Under the pieces are notes generated by a model. The model did not search any database, was not told where the DNA came from, and saw nothing but the letters and a program-made list of their open reading frames with translations. Position numbers and translations under genes: made by a program. 5,062 bases of DNA from Candidatus Saccharibacteria bacterium UBA3225 (GTDB lineage Bacteria > Patescibacteriota > Saccharimonadia > Saccharimonadales > Saccharimonadaceae), in assembly GCA_002363515.1 (NCBI GenBank), contig DEVX01000008.1, positions 1 to 5,062 of the forward strand. Direction: 5' to 3'. Position 1 is the first letter of the stretch; the number at the start of each line of letters is the position of its first letter. Positions 4,399-5,062 of the stretch are shown here, piece after piece.

Positions 4399-5062
4399 GA
4401 AAAATACATTATCTTTGAGCTTGCGCTCGCCAAAATATCAAACAATTACTCGCACGGCAGAATTTGTCTCGCCAAAGCATCCCGATAAAATGTGCGATAT
4501 TTTGTCGGACTATATTTTAGACTTGTATTTAGCTAAAGACCCGCATGCGCGCGTTGCCGTAGAAGTTATGGGTGGCCATGGGGAGTTAAATATTTGCGGA
4601 GAAGTTTCTTCCATTGCGAAAATTGATCTAAAGAAAAAATTGCTTGAAAAAATTGACGGCAGTATGAAATTGCGCATTAATCTTGTGCAGCAAAGTCCAG
4701 AAATTGCGCGCGGTGTCGACGATGGCGGAGCTGGCGACCAGGGTATTATGGTTGGGTATGCTTGCACCGAGAATTCGCTATTTATGCCAACAGAATATGT
4801 TCTGGCGCGAGATTTGTGCCAAAAAGTCTATTCCAAGTTTCCATACGACGGTAAAACACAAATTACCGTAGAACTGTCGTACGACAATAATCATAGTTTT
4901 GCTTGCGCCACAATTAAACACATTGTAGTTAGCTGGCAAAAAGTATCTAAAAAAGAATTATCCACGGCTATCGCAAACTGGGCGAACAATCTTCCAGAAA
5001 AAGTAGTACTCGGCGATAATTGTGGAGTAAGTATCAATCCTGCTGGCGATTGGGATTTGGGC
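4397..5062 (+). CDS. metK: S-adenosylmethionine synthetase (methionine adenosyltransferase), N-terminal part (3' truncated)
   Basis: It makes S-adenosylmethionine from methionine and ATP in the cytosol, as a dimer or tetramer. The window shows the first 222 residues of a family usually about 380-400 long; the frame is open at the edge. Marks seen are: EFVSPKHPDKMCDILSD (22-38), the ATP-binding HPDK motif with His28, Asp30 and Lys31; HARVAVEV (50-57), matching 'ARVACE'; QQSPEI (98-103); GAGDQGIMVGYA (111-122), the methionine-site hexapeptide and its tail; PYDGKTQITVEL (149-160), matching the 'PDaKsQVt' strand with Lys153; and INPAGDWDLG (213-222) for INPTGRFviG. Catalytic motifs are intact. 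Oddities are an N-terminal extension of about 10 residues before the first strand compared with E. coli MetK, loss of about seven residues between GVD and GAGDQG (the 'RADPLEQ' segment in E. coli), and GDW in place of GRF. It is a divergent bacterial MetK, in agreement with the SAM riboswitch just upstream. No other start is plausible. Confidence 0.95.
   Translation, partial: MKNTLSLSLRSPKYQTITRTAEFVSPKHPDKMCDILSDYILDLYLAKDPHARVAVEVMGGHGELNICGEVSSIAKIDLKKKLLEKIDGSMKLRINLVQQSPEIARGVDDGGAGDQGIMVGYACTENSLFMPTEYVLARDLCQKVYSKFPYDGKTQITVELSYDNNHSFACATIKHIVVSWQKVSKKELSTAIANWANNLPEKVVLGDNCGVSINPAGDWDLG

Noticed and set aside
4510..4871. Two open frames inside metK (minus strand 4510-4767, plus strand 4683-4871)
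   Set aside because: They are shadows of a strongly conserved MetK coding sequence.

Overview
The window holds six protein genes, all on the + strand; the first and last run off the edges. Base composition is moderate, codon usage looks ordinary, and Shine-Dalgarno sites are clear. UGA must be a stop here, because the uppP start codon overlaps a TGA in an ATGA junction; this argues against UGA-recoding lineages such as Gracilibacteria/Absconditabacteria and most Mollicutes. The surface proteins are of Gram-positive (monoderm) type. The compact, overlapping layout and divergent core enzymes make a Candidate Phyla Radiation bacterium (Saccharibacteria-like) my leading guess, with a Firmicute as the main alternative. 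This placement is inference and should be tested with the MetK and UppP proteins.

Region 1 (1-1150) is the end of a surface-protein operon. It contains the C-terminal part of a TasA/camelysin-like (SipW-associated) secreted protein, then, across a one-base gap, a secreted membrane-anchored surface protein with a signal peptide, a cysteine-rich linker and a C-terminal transmembrane helix. The linker carries a sequence that looks like a degenerate sortase signal. A 98-base gap follows, with a weak A/T inverted repeat and an extended -10 promoter.

Region 2 (1249-4276) is a tightly coupled three-gene operon. It encodes a SufS/CsdA-type PLP enzyme (probable cysteine desulfurase), a two-helix membrane protein with an extracytoplasmic thioredoxin-fold domain (CIVC), and UppP, the undecaprenyl-diphosphate phosphatase of the cell-wall lipid carrier cycle. 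The junctions are TAATG and ATGA overlaps. Pairing a sulfur-mobilising enzyme with a thiol/disulfide protein suggests a sulfur or redox link, but the sequence does not prove one.

Region 3 (4260-5062) is a separate unit: a promoter overlapping the end of uppP, a SAM-I-clan (S-box) riboswitch, and the first 222 codons of metK, S-adenosylmethionine synthetase. The aptamer directly abuts the gene. The 3' strand of its closing helix P1 contains the first two bases of the metK start codon, and the Shine-Dalgarno site lies in the P4 region. This suggests that SAM binding itself hides the ribosome-binding site, with no separate expression platform. It is the most noteworthy signal in the window.
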